A DNA stretch of 64,000 bases from Amaranthus tricolor (Eukaryota; Streptophyta; Magnoliopsida; Caryophyllales; Amaranthaceae): the NCBI RefSeq assembly GCF_026212465.1, contig NC_080049.1, forward strand, positions 17,531,984 through 17,595,983. The letters are read 5' to 3'. Below the pieces are notes generated by a model that saw nothing but the letters and a program-made list of their open reading frames with translations, did not search any database and was not told the origin of the DNA. Numbering within the stretch: position 1 is the stretch's first letter; each line of letters starts with the position of its first letter. Shown here in pieces: positions 1 through 10,473 of this stretch. The position numbers were made by a program, and so were the translations under genes.

Positions 1-346
1 CTTTCTGAGGGCCTGACTAGGATAGGGGTAGTTGGAGACGTCATATCCATGTTTTAGACTACTGATGTCCTCTTTTAGTGCTTTTGCCCTCTTGCTTCTC
101 TCATTTCTTTTATTATTAAGTTTTTTTTTTTTTTCATTTTGTAGTTGGTTCTACTTATTTATTTTATTTATAAGAATTTAATTTATCTTTCCCGTGTAGT
201 TACGTCTCTTTAGCTTTCTCGAGCTGAGGAACTCCTTTGGCCGCGCTCTCCTTTATGGGTATGAGTTGTCGTCGTCCTTCCCTCCCCAGACCTTGTCCAT
301 AGTTTTTCTATGAGGTGGATACACTAGGTAGGATGATGATGATGAC
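1..346 (+). mobile_element. 3' end of an RTE-type LINE (decayed)
   Basis: Frame 1 reads SEGLTR and then, after a frame slip near position 20, frame 3 reads DRGSWRRHIHVLDY followed by a stop at 63-65. Plant RTE-clade reverse transcriptase ORFs end in this style. The 3' untranslated part has TCTCGAGCTGAGG near 217, CCCTCCCCAGACC near 281, and GGATACACTAGG followed by a GAT-repeat tail at about 332-345. These 3' modules are shared by plant RTE LINEs and the SINEs that use them. The rest of the element lies left of the window. A SINE with the same tail is the alternative, but the ORF remnant favours the LINE. Confidence 0.65.
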
Positions 347-562
347 AACTCGAGACCTATTGAAACTCGACACGAACTTCAACCGACAGCGAACTGATGC
401 TAAGCTAATAGCTTGAATAACCGATCTTCAACCAAACAGTGACTAACCGACCCGACCGACTGTGATCCATCGTAACGCACATCCGAAATATAACCGATCC
501 GATATACAACCGAACCGAATGACACCCGTCCGAAACCGACCCGATCACCCAAATGAACACTT
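347..562. repeat. CCGA-rich degenerate short repeat, no gene
   Basis: The stretch is full of short variants of ACCGA, CCGACC and CCGAACCGA, densest at 380-550. It reads as a decayed minisatellite. The 62-codon open frame through it has no recognisable domain, so no gene is called. Confidence 0.4.
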
Positions 563-714
563 ATAATCATAACGATTTTGTTTTTCAAAAAACGGACGTC
601 GCGATTTCCCTAATAGGATAACTCTTTAGGAAATCCGGTCGAAACAAGTGTTGATTTGCCTATTTTCCGACATGTGAACCGAAAAAGATATTTAACGTCA
701 TTTATACCTATCAT
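563..714 (-). mobile_element. palindromic MITE/foldback element, copy 1 (partly deleted)
   Basis: The left arm (CATAACGATTTTGTTTTTC, then AAAAAACGGACGTCGC) and the central part (AAATCCGGTC, then CTATTTTCCGACATGTGAAC) match the reverse complement of the element at 2042-2227. The other arm is shortened after GAAAAAGA near 692. It is non-coding and related to copy 2 by inversion. Confidence 0.6.
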
Positions 715-2041
715 TACTGGTAGGTTCTTTCTCAGTCGCCTAAACTCTAACCAAAAATAAATTCACTTACTTTCCAAATACAACTTAATGTAGTAGAGTA
801 AGGTTCGTATCCACAGAGAAATAGGGTTTGAGAAGGTTTTAGCATGATATGTGATTTGGAAGATGAAATTGAAAACAATCAATAACACAAAGAAAAGGGG
901 GGTTTTGATTTGTTTTTCTGAAATAAAATAACTTGAACAAGCAATGAACTGAAATCTATAACAATGGTGTATTCTAAAAATCAATAAAAAGGATATCTTG
1001 AGTTAAGTTAATTGTATACTTCTTGTTTCTCATTGATCATGGAATACTTTACTTAAGAAATTCACTTTTGACTATCTATTGTGAAGATGATTATACTTCT
1101 ATTCTCCTTAAGTGTAGCTAAACATCAAAATCAGTTTGAATGTAAAGTTCTTATCATTGGTTAATTCACTCCAATCAGAGAATAAATTCAATCCAACAAT
1201 AGCTTTAAAAAAAGAATCAATAGGTTTGCTAAAACTATATAAGAAAATAGTTTTTAATCAAAATGAAAAGTTCATTTAGATTCTAATCATTCATAATCTG
1301 CATTCATAATCTGCATTCACAATTAGAACTAGTTGCTACCATTAATCTAAGTAAAAAACTAACTGATTTTGCAAATAGATTTAGCATAAATGAATATTGC
1401 AATAATAAGAACAATAGTTGATTTCCCATTCAAGCAATATTCATAAGATTATAATAAGAACTTTTCAATAATTAAAAGTATATTAAGTAGAGGAATTCTT
1501 ACAATGAGTAATTAGAAGTTTCCAATCAACCTTCCTCAAGAAATGAAAATTTAAGCTTGAAGCTCCATAACCATGGCAAAAGATGAAGAAGAAGTATTTT
1601 AATGTAAAATTATAAGATGCCCTCATTCCTAAGCTTTCTTGCCTATTTATAAAGATTTGATGAAGCTTCTTGGCATTGGATTTGCTCATCATTCCTCTCT
1701 GCAAGTCGCCTCTCAAATCCCACTAAACATCCAATTGAAAATGAAAGCCGAAATGGGAAAAGTGAAATAGCCGCCCAGCCTGCAGACTGAGCTCTGCACC
1801 CCGCGTAAAACTCCGCGTGTCGTGCATTTTAGTCTGATCTGATTCTTTCCTTTGCTTCTTCTTCTTTGCTTGAAATTATATATTTACATAATGACCTTCT
1901 AATAAAGCTAGAATTATCATCTCAGAGAATTACATCAATAAAGATATTCTCTAAAGTAATTTCTCTAATTGTTATATAGTTAAATCTAAATTCTACTTAA
2001 TAAAATCAAAATTGAAATGGAAAAATACACAAAATAAGGTA
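715..2041. other. AT-rich region between two MITE copies, no gene seen
   Basis: There is no convincing coding sequence. The open frames at 763-984 and 1483-1716 show no domain. A motif TTCGTATCCACAG at 804-816 resembles one seen in non-coding LTR-type elements of plants, so the stretch may be an old non-autonomous retroelement, but no LTR pair was found. A short direct repeat of CATAATCTGCATT occurs near 1291-1318. Confidence 0.3.
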
Positions 2042-2227
2042 TTATCAATAACGATGATTTTTCAAAAAACGAATGTCGTAATTACCCTTATGGAATAGCT
2101 CTTTTTCAGTTTACATATCGGAAAATAGACGAATAAGTACTTGTTCAGACCGGATTTTCGAAAAAGTTATCCTATAAGGATAATTGCGATGTCCATTTTT
2201 TGAAAATTCATCGTTATGATGGGTAAA
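2042..2227 (+). mobile_element. palindromic MITE/foldback element, copy 2
   Basis: The left half (AACGATGATTTTTCAAAAAA, then CGAATGTCGTAATTACCC) is an imperfect reverse complement of the right half (GGATAATTGCGATGTCC, then ATTTTTTGAAAATTCATCGT). The arms are about 60-70 bp with a core of roughly 50 bp. It has no coding capacity. Copy 1 at 563-714 is the same family in the opposite orientation. Confidence 0.65.
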
Positions 2228-2676
2228 AATAATATGTTTTAATTTTTATTTATTTTAAAATACGAGAACCAATAAGATATTTTGCCTTGAAAGCAGTATT
2301 GAAAGCCGTTGCTGAATGTGAGAGATGTTCATTACTCTCTTTGCTATCTGGATATCTTGATCTCTGTGCTTAAAATTCAAGATCATATCTCTTTTGTGGG
2401 ATTTCCCTGGTGCTTCTGGGTGGTAACTCATATCAATCACTTAAGGTATATGAGAATTTACTTCTTCCGACTCAGCATGCTTAATAGATAGGACTGGATG
2501 CTCAATAGGTAGGACTGGAGTGGGCTGAAGAGGAGATACAATGTCTTCAGGAATACCATTGGTAGTCTCATTTACTTGCTCTTTTAGTTCAGGATTAATC
2601 ATAATTGGACATATAAGCTAGCTTAGATCATCACAAACTCTTCCGCCTAAGGACCATACTGGGGGTATTAATAGGA

Positions 2677-3790
2677 TTATTCAAAGAAATCACAATCCAT
2701 ATTAGTATACATCTGATTGTAAAGAGGGTCTAAGCACTTGTATCCCTTTTTATTTACCCTATATCTAAGAAAAATACACTTGATAGCCAGTGGTTTAAGT
2801 TTTTTCCTAGTCTTTTTTGGAAGATGAACATAAGCTATGCACCGAAAAACAAGAGGAGGTAAGGAATCAGAGGAGAGAAGGGAAACAAAAGACCCCAAGG
2901 TTGCAAGCAGAGTTTTTTAATTGAGAGGTATAGAAGGAAGACGGTTGATGAAGCAGGTAGCTGTGGCAAGGGCTTCAGGCCAAGGAGAAGCAGGGGAATG
3001 GGACGTTATTAAGAGGGCGTGTGATTTCAAGAAATGTGCGGCTTTTCACGTTCAACAACCCCATTTTGTTGTGGAGTGTTTAGACAAGAGGTTTGATGGA
3101 TCATCTCATGGTTAGAAATGAATTGTTTCATGACTAGGTTAATGTACTCCCCAAATTGTGTTCGAAGCATATTATAGAATGTAATATTAATGTTTATGCC
3201 TCTTTGCTAAAATACAAGCTTCACAATCAAGAGATAGAGTAGTGTTTTTAAATGATACAAATAAATGTTTGAGATAAGATATAAAGGGATGACCCAGACG
3301 TAAATGCCACATCCATAGGTGATATTCAGGAGATCCACGAGTAAACATAGCTTGACCTTTATGAGTCGTCTCATCCACATAGTATAAACCTCTTTGTTCA
3401 GTACCACGTCATATTATTTTTCTTGTCCGATCATCCTTCACAACACAATTAGTGGAAGACATAGTATCAGTGCAATTAAGCTCTTTAGTTAATTGATTAA
3501 CAAATAAAAGTTTATGAGTTAAGTTGAGACTTAAAAGACAATTTCGAAGATTAATGGAGGGTGAAATTTCAACAGTGCTAGTCCTAATAACAACAACACA
3601 GTCTCCATTGGCAGTTAAAATTTGGGGTAGTATTGAGAATATCAGAGGAATCATAGATCATTGTGTCGGTTTCCTCGCAATCAAAAATCCAAGACGAACA
3701 ATCTAGTTTACATAACAAAGCCTTATTTGCATTTGATGATACATGAGATGTGGCCTTCTGGGTAAGAAAATGGGATTGTGAGTGGTTCAT
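2677..3790 (-). pseudogene. copia gag-pol remnant (protease, pre-integrase, integrase)
   Basis: Several broken frames on minus show copia motifs. SSWIFDCEETDTM near 3685 corresponds to the protease active site, where the family has D-S-G-A, so the site is altered here. WHLRLGHP in the 3187-3378 frame and the downstream CEACILAKRHKH belong to the GAG-pre-integrase / HHCC region. NTPQQNGVVERE near 3040-3075 is the integrase region around the catalytic Glu. PLAIKCIFLRY and KKGYKC at 2677-2898 are the conserved segment after integrase. Part of integrase between HHCC and the Glu region is missing. It is not functional. Confidence 0.75.
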
Positions 3791-4156
3791 GTGGGGTGCG
3801 GGTTGCTGGGTTAAACAAACGGGTTATTGGGTAGGTTTTAGGATGATTTACTTCCTCCATATAAATTAGAACAAAAACGAAAGTTCCTCATTTCTTCATT
3901 TGGCCTTTCTCTCTCTTGAGATATTGGCCCTCTCTTTTCTGATTTCTTCATTTGGCCTTTCTCCTCCTTTTTTCCTTTTTCCTTTTCTCTCTCTTGGGTA
4001 TTCAACATTCTTCTTTCTTCTGGTGTGGTTTTGCCATGGACAACAACTACTGCTATGAAATTTCTGATGTGGTTTTGTCACAGTGAGGGCAAGTTGTCTT
4101 CTTCCATGTTGCCGGAAAAAACAGAACATTACACCATGTAATATCTGAACCTTATT

Positions 4157-4168
4157 GCTCTAATACCA
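4157..4168 (-). other. primer-binding site (initiator Met tRNA type)
   Basis: The minus strand reads TGGTATTAGAGC directly next to the LTR end. It differs by one base from the usual plant copia site TGGTATCAGAGC. Confidence 0.7.
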
Positions 4169-4370
4169 TGAAAAGAATTCAAATAGGGGAATAAGGATTT
4201 GAATGAACACTCATTTTGTATCAAGTTCAACTAAGTATTACACCATGTATATATACACTAGATGAAAGCTAAATATGACAAACTATTATTTATAGAATAA
4301 TAACATTCCTTAAATATACTTATTAAATATTCTGATTTCCTACTTTTCCATATTAGTTGTAATATTGACA
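4169..4370 (-). repeat. 5' LTR of the decayed copia
   Basis: It begins with TG immediately after the primer-binding site (on plus) and a plausible CA end lies at 4369-4370. The length is about 200 bp. The outer boundary is inferred because no second LTR is available for comparison. Confidence 0.5.
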
Positions 4371-4934
4371 AAAATGTCACTATTTACTCATGACTCTTAA
4401 TTTATGATTAGTTTTTAATCAATAGGTTAAAATATAGTCAAGTGAGATCTTGTTTGATTCGTCTTATTACAAATATTATTAATATCAAATTTTTACAATT
4501 TTTTATTATACATAATTAGAGATATTAAGGGTTAAATTAGTTCATTGGACTGCGTGAAAAACTAAATATTGCAAGTAAATTAAAACGAAAGAAGTACATG
4601 TTTTTGGTTCAAAAGTCGATCAGTTTTTGCTTGAATGGCATGATTTACATATGTTTTAATTGGTCAATTGAACAAATTTGATCAAATTGATTTTCTAAAA
4701 AACTAAAACTTTGTTTTTCCTAATTCGATTAACGTGTATAAAATTTATAAATATTTTACAATTATCATCATCAAATTTTAATTATATGATAAAATTAAAA
4801 CTTAAAAGTTTTTCCAATAAAGTCGATCTACAAATTGACAAAGGACATCTAAGTCCTTCATATCATCATCATCATCATCTAAGTCCGTCATAATGTTACG
4901 TAAGCTTTAACTACTTTACACTTGCTTGCTTCAG
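4371..4934 (+). other. AT-rich stretch upstream of hydrolase exon
   Basis: No gene or transposon end is recognised. An ATC trinucleotide run sits at 4863-4879. The stretch ends in a splice acceptor (CTTGCTTCAG, 4925-4934), so it is probably the distal part of an intron of the hydrolase gene. Confidence 0.4.
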
Positions 4935-6149
4935 GTGTTGTGCGCTGAACATCGTGAGGAGAGAAAACAGTTGATACAAGCCTTGCACAAGGATAGGAAA
5001 CTCGCTAACCTTCCTAAGATAAATCAGGTAGATTCACACATATTTAATTATTATGATATTTCTAAGGAGTAAGGATGCGGAAAGCGTTGGGTCTAGCTAG
5101 ACAAAGTCTAAGTGGACCGAATCTAAATTTATTTATTAAGGACCCAGATTCAAATCTACGGGTTCAATTTGTGAGGACCCATATCCTAATGTGCGGATCC
5201 CAATTATCAACGATTAGATCCGTCACCAAAACACATTAAACCTTTTTTTGCGAATTTGAATGAAGTTTACATCATATTGTGTTAGCAAATATTTTTATAC
5301 TTTAATTAATGATCTTAATATTAAAACCGTTATTAAAATCCAAATCATATTCAATAATACTATACAAACTATAAATTTCCTTTAAATATCATCCTGGTTC
5401 AAAATGTTTACTGACATAAACAAAAAATTTCTTCATCTTATAAAACAACGCTACTTAATTAAAAATATAACACTATTAAACTGAAGTTAGTCGCAAAAAT
5501 ATGTGGGACCATAAAAATTATTAAAATATTAAAATGAGGATGAACGGTGTTATTAATTTAAATTTTGTGACATAAATAGAAAGAATTTTTATAAAAATAA
5601 GAAATGGAAACCCAACATGACAAATACGAACTACTTTTACAAAGGGAGTGAGTATAATTAATAACAATAGTAAAAAATGGTTTTATTGATTGACCACTAG
5701 AAATTAATGACCATATTATTAATGTAGTGTTAAGATGGTCATATTATTAATGTTGGAGGAAATCATCGTTCTCCATCGCTCTAGAAAATTCCAAGATAAA
5801 AGTGGGTTTTTGAATGAAAAAGTTTGAATTCTCATGGTAATTACTTACGCTGGTGCAGAACACATTAATAATATGGGGGGAACATGATCAAATATTTCCT
5901 ACAGAGCTTGCTCACAGATTAAAACGGTAAGCATCTATTTTTAGTTGTTAGAGTTTACCATATTTGACCAAAAAGGATTAATTAATGATGATTATGTGTA
6001 GGCATATTGGTGATAGCGCCAAACTAGTGTTCATAAAGAAAGCAGGGCACGCCCTTAACATAGAGAAGCCCAAAGCTATGTACAAGGAGATGAAGGCTTT
6101 TCTCTTGAATGCAGATGTCAAACCTCAATCTAATGGAAACACCAAATAA
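4935..6149 (+). CDS. alpha/beta-hydrolase, C-terminal three exons (5' part not in window)
   Basis: Three exons splice in frame: 4935-5027, 5859-5926 and 6002-6149, with stop TAA at 6147-6149. Introns have consensus ends (CAG/GTAG, GCAG/GTAAG, GTAG). The first exon encodes REERKQLIQALHKDRKLANL. The second has TLIIWGEHDQIFP, where the Asp after GEH fits the acid of the catalytic triad. The third has AGHALNIEKP, holding the triad His. This matches the C-terminal third of plant soluble alpha/beta-hydrolases of the esterase / epoxide-hydrolase-like type; the substrate cannot be told. The nucleophile-Ser exon (GxSxG) is not seen upstream, so either the earlier exons lie left of the window behind a long transposon-filled intron, or this is a truncated copy. 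The exons have no stops, unlike all surrounding remnants. Confidence 0.8.
5028..5858 (+). other. intron of the hydrolase gene
   Basis: AT-rich sequence between a GT donor at 5028 and an AG acceptor at 5857-5858. No exon or complete transposon is seen inside. A sequence near 5640-5655 (AAAGGGAGTGAGTAT) resembles one end of a Stowaway-type MITE, but no partner end was found. Confidence 0.5.
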
Positions 6150-6342
6150 TAGATGTATTAATTGCATCTAATTCTTCCTATTTCCTAATGATGAACATCC
6201 AAATGTTGAATATGTATTAATCACTACAAGATTTGAACATGTTTTAGAGGTAAATAAATAGATGTATCTTTATTTATACTTCCGCTCAACTTTAATTAAT
6301 GATGCACTATTTTTTTTTTTTAACTCGAGGTTTCATATAATT
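6150..6342. other. 3' flank of the hydrolase gene
   Basis: AT-rich sequence after the stop codon, probably 3' UTR and terminator. It ends at TAATT (6338-6342), the left target-site duplication of the large copia insertion. Confidence 0.5.
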
Positions 6343-6525
6343 TGTTGATAATTGTGATTCAATGACAATATGCAGTAGTAAGGACAAAAAGAAGATGGAT
6401 GACGTTTGACATTCAATAACAGAATTAGAAGAAGAATAAAAGCTCATGGTTTAGATAGCAAATGACCATTTAGAACAACGAGACATCTTGATTTTATTAG
6501 AATAAATAAATGATAATAGTTAACA
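6343..6525 (-). repeat. 3' LTR remnant of the large copia
   Basis: It matches the first ~170 bp of the LTR at 37015 (for example GATTCAATGACAATATGC and CTTGATTTTATTAGAATAAA). It then runs into RNase H coding sequence without a polypurine tract, so part of the LTR, the tract and the RNase H end are deleted. The inner boundary is uncertain by some tens of bases. Confidence 0.7.
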
Positions 6526-6967
6526 GAAGGAAAGCAGGAATATATATACGCATGAAGATGAAGAGCATCACTGCCGTGGGAAAGTATTCCTTGTCCAGAT
6601 GTAGAAGCAACATAATTAAGGGTATGTCGTAAGGCTTGAAAATGTAACTCTGTTGGTTGTTGCATATTTTGATTGAGAACTTGTACAGCAAAAGATAGGT
6701 CCGGTCTAGTGTGTGTACGAAAATTTAATTTCCCATCTAAACTCATATTGGGTTGAGTCAGAATGTAGAGGAGAATCATTAGTATGAAGCTTAAGTTGGA
6801 GAGGCATGGGTGTCACAGCCTTCTTAAAGGGCTTCACACCTGATTCTCGAAGGAGATCAAAAGAGAACTTCCGTTGGCTAAGCACAATGCCATCTGTCAA
6901 ATACGAAACTTCAAGACCAAAAAAGTAACTAACATTTCCTAAGTCTTTAATGCTGATATGGTATTGA
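6526..6967 (-). pseudogene. copia RT C-terminus and RNase H remnant
   Basis: Minus-strand frames contain ILSQRKFSFDLL-like sequence (seen as VLSQRKFSFDLLRESG), then HTRPDLSFAVQVLNQNMQQP and the region leading to LHLHAY, which is the RT-to-RNase H segment of copia pol. IKDLGNV at the right end continues across the hAT insertion into the RT segment at 7937. There are frame breaks near 6780 and the RNase H catalytic part is missing. Confidence 0.75.
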
Positions 6968-6975
6968 GATGAGAT

Positions 6976-7928
6976 CTAGAATACACGCACACGTCCCTGA
7001 ACTGGCGTGTCCTGTGTCGGATACGGACACGCGACGGACACACAAAAATCCGTGTCCGACACACCAAATGAAGTGTCCAATATTTTAATATTTTTTCGGA
7101 CATGCGGACACGGCAAGGACACGGAAGGTACATGGCAAGCAGTCAAGGACACGTTTTTTTTAAAAAAAATAAAAAAATAAAAAAAATTCTTTTTTCCTCT
7201 TCTTTCTCTGCCACCACATGTGAGCGCCGCTAGCATCGCCGCCTTCTCCTTCAATATGTGCGCCACAACCACTACTGACATCCTAACCTTCTCTGCTCCT
7301 CTACTCATGCATTTAGGCCACCGCAGCAGGCCACAAACCACGCACCACCATTTGTTGCCCCAAACCGCACCACAATCACTTAAAATTTGTAAATTACTTA
7401 TGTTGATTGGTTAGTATTATTATGTTCATCACTAATTCTTAAATGAGACGGTCTCACATATATACTTTTTGTCTTAAAGTGATCACTTATAACATTTAAA
7501 TGATTACTTACAATTTTAAATGAGAAGATTCTATTTGTCTTGGCATGACGGATCTTTCTCTCGATGAGCCCGAGTTGGAAACTACTTTTGTAGCGGAGGA
7601 TGATGATGGATGTCATATGGATGATGTGTGATGATCAAACTTAAATTTACCTATTTATTTGGTTTTCTTTGATTTGGTTTGTATGACTATTTTTAAATAC
7701 TCATGTTGTTTATTTGGTACTTATTTGCATTTTATGTGAGTTTTATGTTTTTAAAGTGTTTATTTACATATATCAAATGAAAGATTGTAAAATTATCTTT
7801 AATTTGATATATTTATTATATTACCATTTTCGTGTCCCCATGTCCGTCATTTTTAAGTTGGCGTTTTCCCGTACCCGTGTCGTGTCCATGTCCGTGTCCG
7901 TGCCCGTGTCCGTTTTAGTGCAACCTAG
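6976..7928. mobile_element. non-autonomous hAT element with GGACACG repeats
   Basis: An 8-bp direct duplication GATGAGAT flanks it (6968-6975 and 7929-7936), the size typical of hAT. The ends CTAGAATACACG and (reverse complement) CTAGGTTGCACT form a short imperfect inverted repeat. Both subterminal regions are dense in GGACACG/CGTGTCC copies (about 6985-7130 and 7835-7915). No hAT transposase is present. The duplicated octamer splits the copia RT reading. Confidence 0.8.
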
Positions 7929-7936
7929 GATGAGAT

Positions 7937-8364
7937 TTCAAGGATTGAATTGTAGACATATTATTGCTGGTTAGAATTATATTATCCACGTACACAGCTA
8001 TGATAGTAATGGACATACAGTTTTTTTTAATGAACAATGAATTATTATTCTTGGATTGAATAAAGCCTTGGTGGAGTAATTGCATGGTGAGTTTGACGAA
8101 CCATTGTCTTGAAGATTGCTTTAAGCCGCACAAGAATTTTTTTAACTTGCAAACATCGGTAGAAGATGACGTTTGTAAGCCCTTAGGAATTTTCATATAC
8201 ACTTCTTCAAAAAGATCCCTATGTAAGAAAGCGTTATTGACGTCAAGTTGGAATAAGGGCCATTTTCGATGAGCGGCCAAGGAAATAAAAGATCTGATAG
8301 TTTTCATTCAAACCATTAGTGAAAACGTTTCTTGGTAGTCTATACCATATTGTTGATTATAACC
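7937..8364 (-). pseudogene. copia reverse transcriptase segment
   Basis: The minus frame 8307-7937 reads PLFQLDVNNAFLH (first catalytic Asp region) and later AVYVDNIIL. The family has YVDD at the second site, so the second catalytic Asp is Asn here. Upstream of 8307 the frame reads QQYGIDYQETFS, the usual RT entry. It is continuous with 8951-9951 once the solo LTR is removed. Confidence 0.8.
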
Positions 8365-8369
8365 CTTTG

Positions 8370-8945
8370 TGTTGGACCTCTTAGGTTTTGATGATGACTA
8401 CACTTTATTTAAACAAATGTAATTTTAGAGATTGTTTGCAGGTCTATATCCGGTCGTGTTTAAGATCGTTGATAGTACCTATGACTTAGTCTATGGTCGT
8501 GTGCTCGTCAAAGGAATCCAAAGATGTTAGAAAAGGTATATCGCTTAGGATGTCAAATGTAGACAGGAGGTCTACTGTTCCCAAGTTGATGATCTAACGC
8601 TGCTGGAAATTGGAGACTGTGCACTGTTCCCAGACTGAAGTCAGAAGATAATACGTCTGCTGGAATTCTGATTATTATTATATTTTCTGATATTTAGTTG
8701 ATGTGTTAGTTAAAATTAAACACAGTGAAGAGTTTATAAATCCCTAGGGGTCGTGGTTTTTCCTTCTATTTAGGCCTAGAAGGTTTCCACGTAAAATCGT
8801 GTTGTCTCTTTCATTATTTCGCTCTAAGTTTAAGTTTTATTTCTTGTATCTAATTCCGCAAAAACAGGGCAAAAACACTTAAACTTGTAACAACAACAAT
8901 TCACCCCCCCTCTTGTTGCTGTTCCCATCTCTAACACAGTCTACA
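8370..8945 (+). mobile_element. solo LTR, SIRE-like copia family
   Basis: It starts TGTTGGACCTCTTAGG with TTTTGATGATGAC close behind, and ends in ACAGTCTACA. The direct duplication CTTTG flanks it (8365-8369, 8946-8950). CACCCCCCCTCTTGTTGC near the end is typical of SIRE-type copia LTR 3' ends. There is no interior. It is related to the copies at 16871, 21992 and 38476, which lie in the opposite orientation. Confidence 0.85.
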
Positions 8946-8950
8946 CTTTG

Positions 8951-9951
8951 CCACCAAGCCGGCTTTGTACAGTTCCAAGGATCCATCAGCTCTCAGCTTG
9001 ATTTTGTAGACCCATCTTGAACCAATGGCTTTTTTACCTGGGAGCAAAGGAGCAATCTCCTATGTATTATTTTATGCTAGGGCTTCAAGTTCTATTTGCA
9101 TAACATCTTGCCAATTAGGATCTTTAACAGCTTCTCTGTATGAAGTAAGTTCCTGCCACTGTGAATGATTAGATTATAAAGCTTGAAACTCATCGAGAAA
9201 ATTAGTGAAAGAAACAATATTACATCAAATAGAATTTTGGTAATCATTATTAGAAAGATATTGAGGTGGATTGTGTTGTCTTGTGGATCTTCTAAGGACA
9301 TGTTGGTCACTAGTAGTAGAAAAAGTTAGTGAGGTGTCAACAATAGTGTTTAAAGTTGTAGGACTAGTTGTAGTAGTTAAAATAAAGAAAATGGGAAATA
9401 AAGGCTTGTGGTGTTGTCTGCTGTGAAATAAAATTTTTTTTTCATGAAAAGTAACATCTCTAGAAACCAAAAGTTTTTTGTCACAAGATTGTAAATCTTG
9501 TAGGCTTTTTGCCTAAAAGGATAACCAACAAAATCACATGGTTCGACTCTAGGTTTGAATTTTGTTCTACCTTGTTTAATAGTAGACACAAAACATAATC
9601 AACTGAAGGTTTTGAGATGGTCATTATTAGGTGCAGTACCAAATAATTTTTGATAAGGGGACATATTGTGTAAAGTAGAAACAGGCAAACGATTAATCAA
9701 GTAAGTTGCACAAAGAACGCATTCACCCCAAAAAGATTTAGGAAGGTTGGATTGAAAAAATAAAGCTCTAGTAGTTTGGAGAAGTTGTCGGTGTTTACGC
9801 TCCACTATACCATTTTGTTGCAGAGTTTCAACACAACTTTTTTGGTGTATAATTCCAAAACAGTCATATAATTGTGCTAAAGATCCATCACATAATTCTT
9901 CAGCATTATCTGTCCTAACAAATTTTACAATACTCTTAAAATGATTTTGAA
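8951..9951 (-). pseudogene. copia integrase C-terminal half and RT start
   Basis: The minus frame 9805-9599 reads ERKHRQLLQTTRALFFQSNL and CVLCATYLINRLPV, the integrase stretch following the catalytic Glu. 9589-9377 reads FKPRVEPCDFVGYPFRQKAY, the segment after integrase. The region near 8951-9080 encodes the RT entry (YKAGLVAK). Frames shift several times. The right edge is the MULE target duplication at 9952-9960, and the integrase reading resumes at 18995. Confidence 0.78.
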
Positions 9952-9960
9952 TAAAAATAA

Positions 9961-10218
9961 GGCAAAGTTATAAAAAACTACCTAATCTATACCCCCTTTT
10001 GTAAAAAACTACGTTATGTAAAATTTTTTGCAAAAAACTACCTTATACAATACAATTCTTTGCAAAACACTACCTTATAACGGTTTTTGGCCTTTGACTG
10101 TTAAGTATAACCCTGACCCTCACGTGACAGTCACGTGATTCTTTAAACCCACCTTCTTCTTCATTTCATTTCAACGTCATTTGAGAATCATTTCTTTCTG
10201 CCATTTCCAACGATAAAT
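9961..10218 (+). repeat. MULE left terminal inverted repeat
   Basis: It matches the reverse complement of 18727-18985 with small gaps. Shared blocks include AACTACCTAATCTA, CACGTGACAGTCACGTGATT and TCATTTCTTTCTGCCATTTC. The CACGTGACAGTCACGTG block is itself palindromic. Confidence 0.9.
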
Positions 10219-10473
10219 CCATTCCTGTAACTCTTGAATTCGCTCCTATCCACCTCGTAACTTCATCTCGTTGAAAGTTCTAACCTATACTGGTATGTAC
10301 TACTACTCAATTATGGTTCTGTACTTCATCTCGTTTTAGAAATTTGCTTCCTTTTGCTGCGTTTTTCTATTGAATTTTTTGTTTTTTATCTTGTAATTTG
10401 TAAATTGATTGTTGTTGTGTCTGAATAACGTATTAGGGTTCTTAAAATTATCTAAATCAATAACACGAAGAAA

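Larger units (their letters stand above)
2240..4370 (-). mobile_element. decayed Ty1/copia retrotransposon, 5' part kept
   Basis: Reading on minus, the order is LTR (4169-4370), primer-binding site (4157-4168), leader and gag remnant (about 3791-4156), protease (about 3500-3790), GAG-pre-integrase (3187-3407), integrase remnant (about 2921-3180) and the integrase/RT linker (2677-2898). No second LTR is found at the left, so the 3' part (RT, RNase H, 3' LTR) is lost. Stops and frameshifts are frequent. It lies upstream of the hydrolase exons. Confidence 0.75.

Noticed and set aside
5440..5665. Possible Stowaway-like MITE in the hydrolase intron
   Set aside because: Only one end resembles a Stowaway terminus; no inverted partner or TA pair was found.
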